Shown in pieces: positions 5,893-7,336 of a stretch of 7,336 bases of DNA. The notes beneath the pieces were generated by a model. The model saw only the letters and a list, made by a program, of their open reading frames with translations. It did no database searches and had not been told where the DNA came from. A program made the translations under genes and the position numbers. How positions within the stretch are numbered: the first letter of the stretch is position 1; every line of letters begins with the position of its first letter. The DNA is from Flavobacteriaceae bacterium (GTDB taxonomy: Bacteria; Bacteroidota; Bacteroidia; Flavobacteriales; Flavobacteriaceae), in contig JAUWLK010000133.1 in assembly GCA_030613745.1 (NCBI GenBank), positions 1 to 7,336 of the forward strand, in the 5' to 3' direction.

Positions 5893-7336
5893 GCTAAATA
5901 GATTACCCAAAATATCATTTGCAGTATTTTTTAAAGCATCATTATTTGTTGATTTATCTGTAGAAGTAGAATCCTTTTTTTCATTATCATTTTTTAATAA
6001 ATCGTTTAAAAGTGTATTGACTTTATCTTTGCCTTGATTTATCAATTTATCCTTTTGGTTATTTGCCACTTGTTTGCTTAAATTGGTGATTGCAGATTTT
6101 AAATCTGTTTTTATATTTGGACTACTAAATTTTCCAGAAATTAGTACACCAATAGGTACTTTAACCGTATTTTGTTCTTTATCATTAAGTTGTGATAGTA
6201 ATTGAGAAGCTTCTTTGCCTAAATACTTTGCAGGCACACTAACCACTGCGTCATACAATAAAGAAGTATCAAATCCATGACTTCCTGAAATATCAATTTT
6301 TATATCTTCATATTTTAAGGTAAATGGTTTGAATACAACTTTTCCGTCTTTAAAACTTAAAGAAGCTTTTATATCATCAAGATTTAATTTTTGTAAATCT
6401 AAAAAGTCCATATTTTGCTCTAAACTTTGTAAAAGAGGTGATTTTTTTGTTGAAATAGTTGAAGATAATAATTCACCTAATAAATTTCCTGTTAAAGAAT
6501 TTAAATCAGGTGTGAAATCATTATTTAAATTTCCTGATAAACTAATTTTTGAATTTAACTTTCCTTTTACGGCATTAGCAATAGGAGCAATGGCATTAAG
6601 TAAATCTAAGGTTTTGAATGATTCACTTATATTAAAGTTATTGATATCTAAATCCATTTTAAATGTTGAAACTTCTTCTTTGGTAGAAATGATTCCGCTA
6701 AAGCCTAAAGTTCCATCAAAAGCATTAGATTTCATATTTTTTAATTCAACTTTTTGATCTTTTATAATCAAAATTCCCGAAACATTTTTTAAAGTAATAT
6801 TGTCATAAATAACGGTATTGGCTTTGGCGTCAATGGTACAATCTAAAAATATAGGTATTTTAATTTGTTTTTCTGAAGATGTGTTAGTTTTGTCATCATT
6901 TTCATTTTTCACTTCAGAAACCATAAAATCATTAACTGAAAAGGTATTGGAAAAAGTAGTGAATATACCTTCAATATTTTCATCATTAAATAAAAAGCCA
7001 AGTAAATTGTTAATCTTTCCAGATACTTTAAGGTCTGTTTTCCCTAGTTGAGCATCAAATTCATTTAAAACAACTGTTTTAGGGTTAAATATAATTGCAG
7101 TTTTTGTTATTTTTAAAGGATTGCTGAGTTCGGTAGAAATATATTCAAAATTGGTTAATTTTAAACTTCCTAAAGTTTTAGTGTTTTGGTATTGTCCATT
7201 TTCAATGGAATTCATATCAAAACTTGTACTAACATCCATATTTAAAATTCCTTTTAAATTTTTTACAGATTCAGCAGGATAAACTTTTTCTCCTCCAACG
7301 TTAATGATATCAGAATTTCTGCCTAAAATTTTTATA
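5869..7336 (-). CDS. AsmA-family envelope protein, C-terminal part (5' end outside the window)
   Basis: The frame runs from TAA at 5869-5871 open to the window edge: 456 residues from an internal Met at 7239 plus about 32 more upstream codons. Members of this Bacteroidota AsmA type are usually about 800-1000 residues, so the N-terminus (membrane anchor and AsmA domain) is missing. Visible are the AsmA C-terminal blocks, numbered from that Met: STSFDMNSIENGQYQN (4-19), VSGKINNLLGFLF (72-84), IPIFLDCTIDAKANTVIYDNITL (128-150), and repeated beta-strand units ending in SG (for example LSGNL, ISGSHGF, ISGKFSSPNI). These fit the beta-groove fold of AsmA/TamB-like proteins, established as bridge-like proteins linked to lipid transport to the outer membrane. 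A low-complexity linker (about 108-125) and a Lys/Asp/Ser/Thr/Asn-rich tail (about 416-456) are probably disordered. The part nearest the edge does not look like AsmA (see the separate entry). The gene is convergent with the 5457 gene. Confidence 0.85.
   Translation of the reverse strand, partial: IKILGRNSDIINVGGEKVYPAESVKNLKGILNMDVSTSFDMNSIENGQYQNTKTLGSLKLTNFEYISTELSNPLKITKTAIIFNPKTVVLNEFDAQLGKTDLKVSGKINNLLGFLFNDENIEGIFTTFSNTFSVNDFMVSEVKNENDDKTNTSSEKQIKIPIFLDCTIDAKANTVIYDNITLKNVSGILIIKDQKVELKNMKSNAFDGTLGFSGIISTKEEVSTFKMDLDINNFNISESFKTLDLLNAIAPIANAVKGKLNSKISLSGNLNNDFTPDLNSLTGNLLGELLSSTISTKKSPLLQSLEQNMDFLDLQKLNLDDIKASLSFKDGKVVFKPFTLKYEDIKIDISGSHGFDTSLLYDAVVSVPAKYLGKEASQLLSQLNDKEQNTVKVPIGVLISGKFSSPNIKTDLKSAITNLSKQVANNQKDKLINQGKDKVNTLLNDLLKNDNEKKDSTSTDKSTNNDALKNTANDILGNLFSKKKDTAN
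7270..7336 (-). other. AMP-ligase (acyl-CoA synthetase) A8-like segment in frame with the AsmA-like gene
   Basis: Reading the AsmA frame upstream from Met 7239 to the window edge gives a segment ending in GRNSDIINVGGEKVYPAE, encoded by roughly 7270-7323 on the - strand. This is almost word for word the A8 core of ANL-superfamily adenylating enzymes (GR-x-x-D-x-I-x-V-GG-E/Q-K/N-V/I-YPAE-VE), the start of their C-terminal subdomain. It is directly followed by SVKNLKGILNMDVSTSFD, which reads as AsmA-family sequence, with no stop or frameshift between. The joint would lie near 7265-7281. The segment is only about 22 codons long and its continuation is outside the window, so whether a real ligase domain lies upstream cannot be decided here. 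Confidence 0.45.

Noticed and set aside
6329..6757. Plus-strand open frame of 142 codons opposite the AsmA-like gene (and a second at 6818-7051)
   Set aside because: Both are shadows of the - strand AsmA frame, which has clear family blocks throughout; the + translations are rich in Phe, Ser and Lys with no domain signal.
7237..7239. Met at 7239 as the true start of the AsmA-like protein
   Set aside because: The frame stays open upstream to the window edge, the adjacent upstream residues (KNLKGILN) fit the same family block, and a 456-residue product would lack the N-terminal anchor.
1..7336. CRISPR arrays, tRNA or rRNA genes, insertion sequences, attachment sites
   Set aside because: No regularly spaced direct repeats, transposase or integrase coding sequence, or tRNA cloverleaf was seen on either strand; all large stretches are accounted for by protein genes.

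Overview
The window is visibly AT-rich, has no Shine-Dalgarno motifs ahead of its genes (starts are preceded by A-rich stretches such as aattaactaaATG), and encodes protein families typical of Bacteroidota. The sequence styles of the AsmA, DUF2911 and split MacB-type genes point to a member of the Flavobacteriia/Flavobacteriaceae. This placement is inferred from family resemblance, not from a marker gene.

Layout from left to right. (1) The 3' end of a DUF2911 gene on + (1-348). (2) A small DCC-family (DUF393) thiol-disulfide oxidoreductase on - (473-895), convergent with the first; a perfect 14-bp hairpin at their junction holds the stop codon of the - gene in its loop. (3) A compact four-gene + strand operon (978-5320) encoding a MacAB-type tripartite ABC efflux/export machine: a stand-alone ATPase, two consecutive FtsX/MacB-type permeases that are paralogues of each other, and a MacA/HlyD-type periplasmic adaptor. 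It closes with a strong rho-independent terminator (5341-5367). (4) A small, highly charged, helical protein of unknown function on + (5457-5837). (5) The 3' part of a large AsmA-family gene on - (5869 to beyond 7336), again convergent, and again separated by a hairpin that contains the - gene's stop codon.

How the genes work together. The ATPase would power a permease pair in the inner membrane. The adaptor, anchored by one N-terminal helix, would bridge to an outer-membrane TolC-type channel. Its hairpin carries an exact R-x3-L-x6-S motif, the known TolC-contact signature, yet no TolC gene lies in the window, so the channel must be encoded elsewhere. The substrate cannot be read from sequence. 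AsmA-family proteins are envelope proteins linked to lipid movement between membranes. The DUF2911 and DCC genes have no visible functional link to the exporter.

Most of the window is ordinary conserved envelope biology and I see no obviously new system. The strangest feature is at the right edge: the AsmA reading frame is open to the window end, and its last ~22 codons read as the A8-like core of an acyl-CoA synthetase/AMP-ligase rather than as AsmA. This could be a gene fusion, a recombination joint, an assembly chimera or, less likely, a coincidence.
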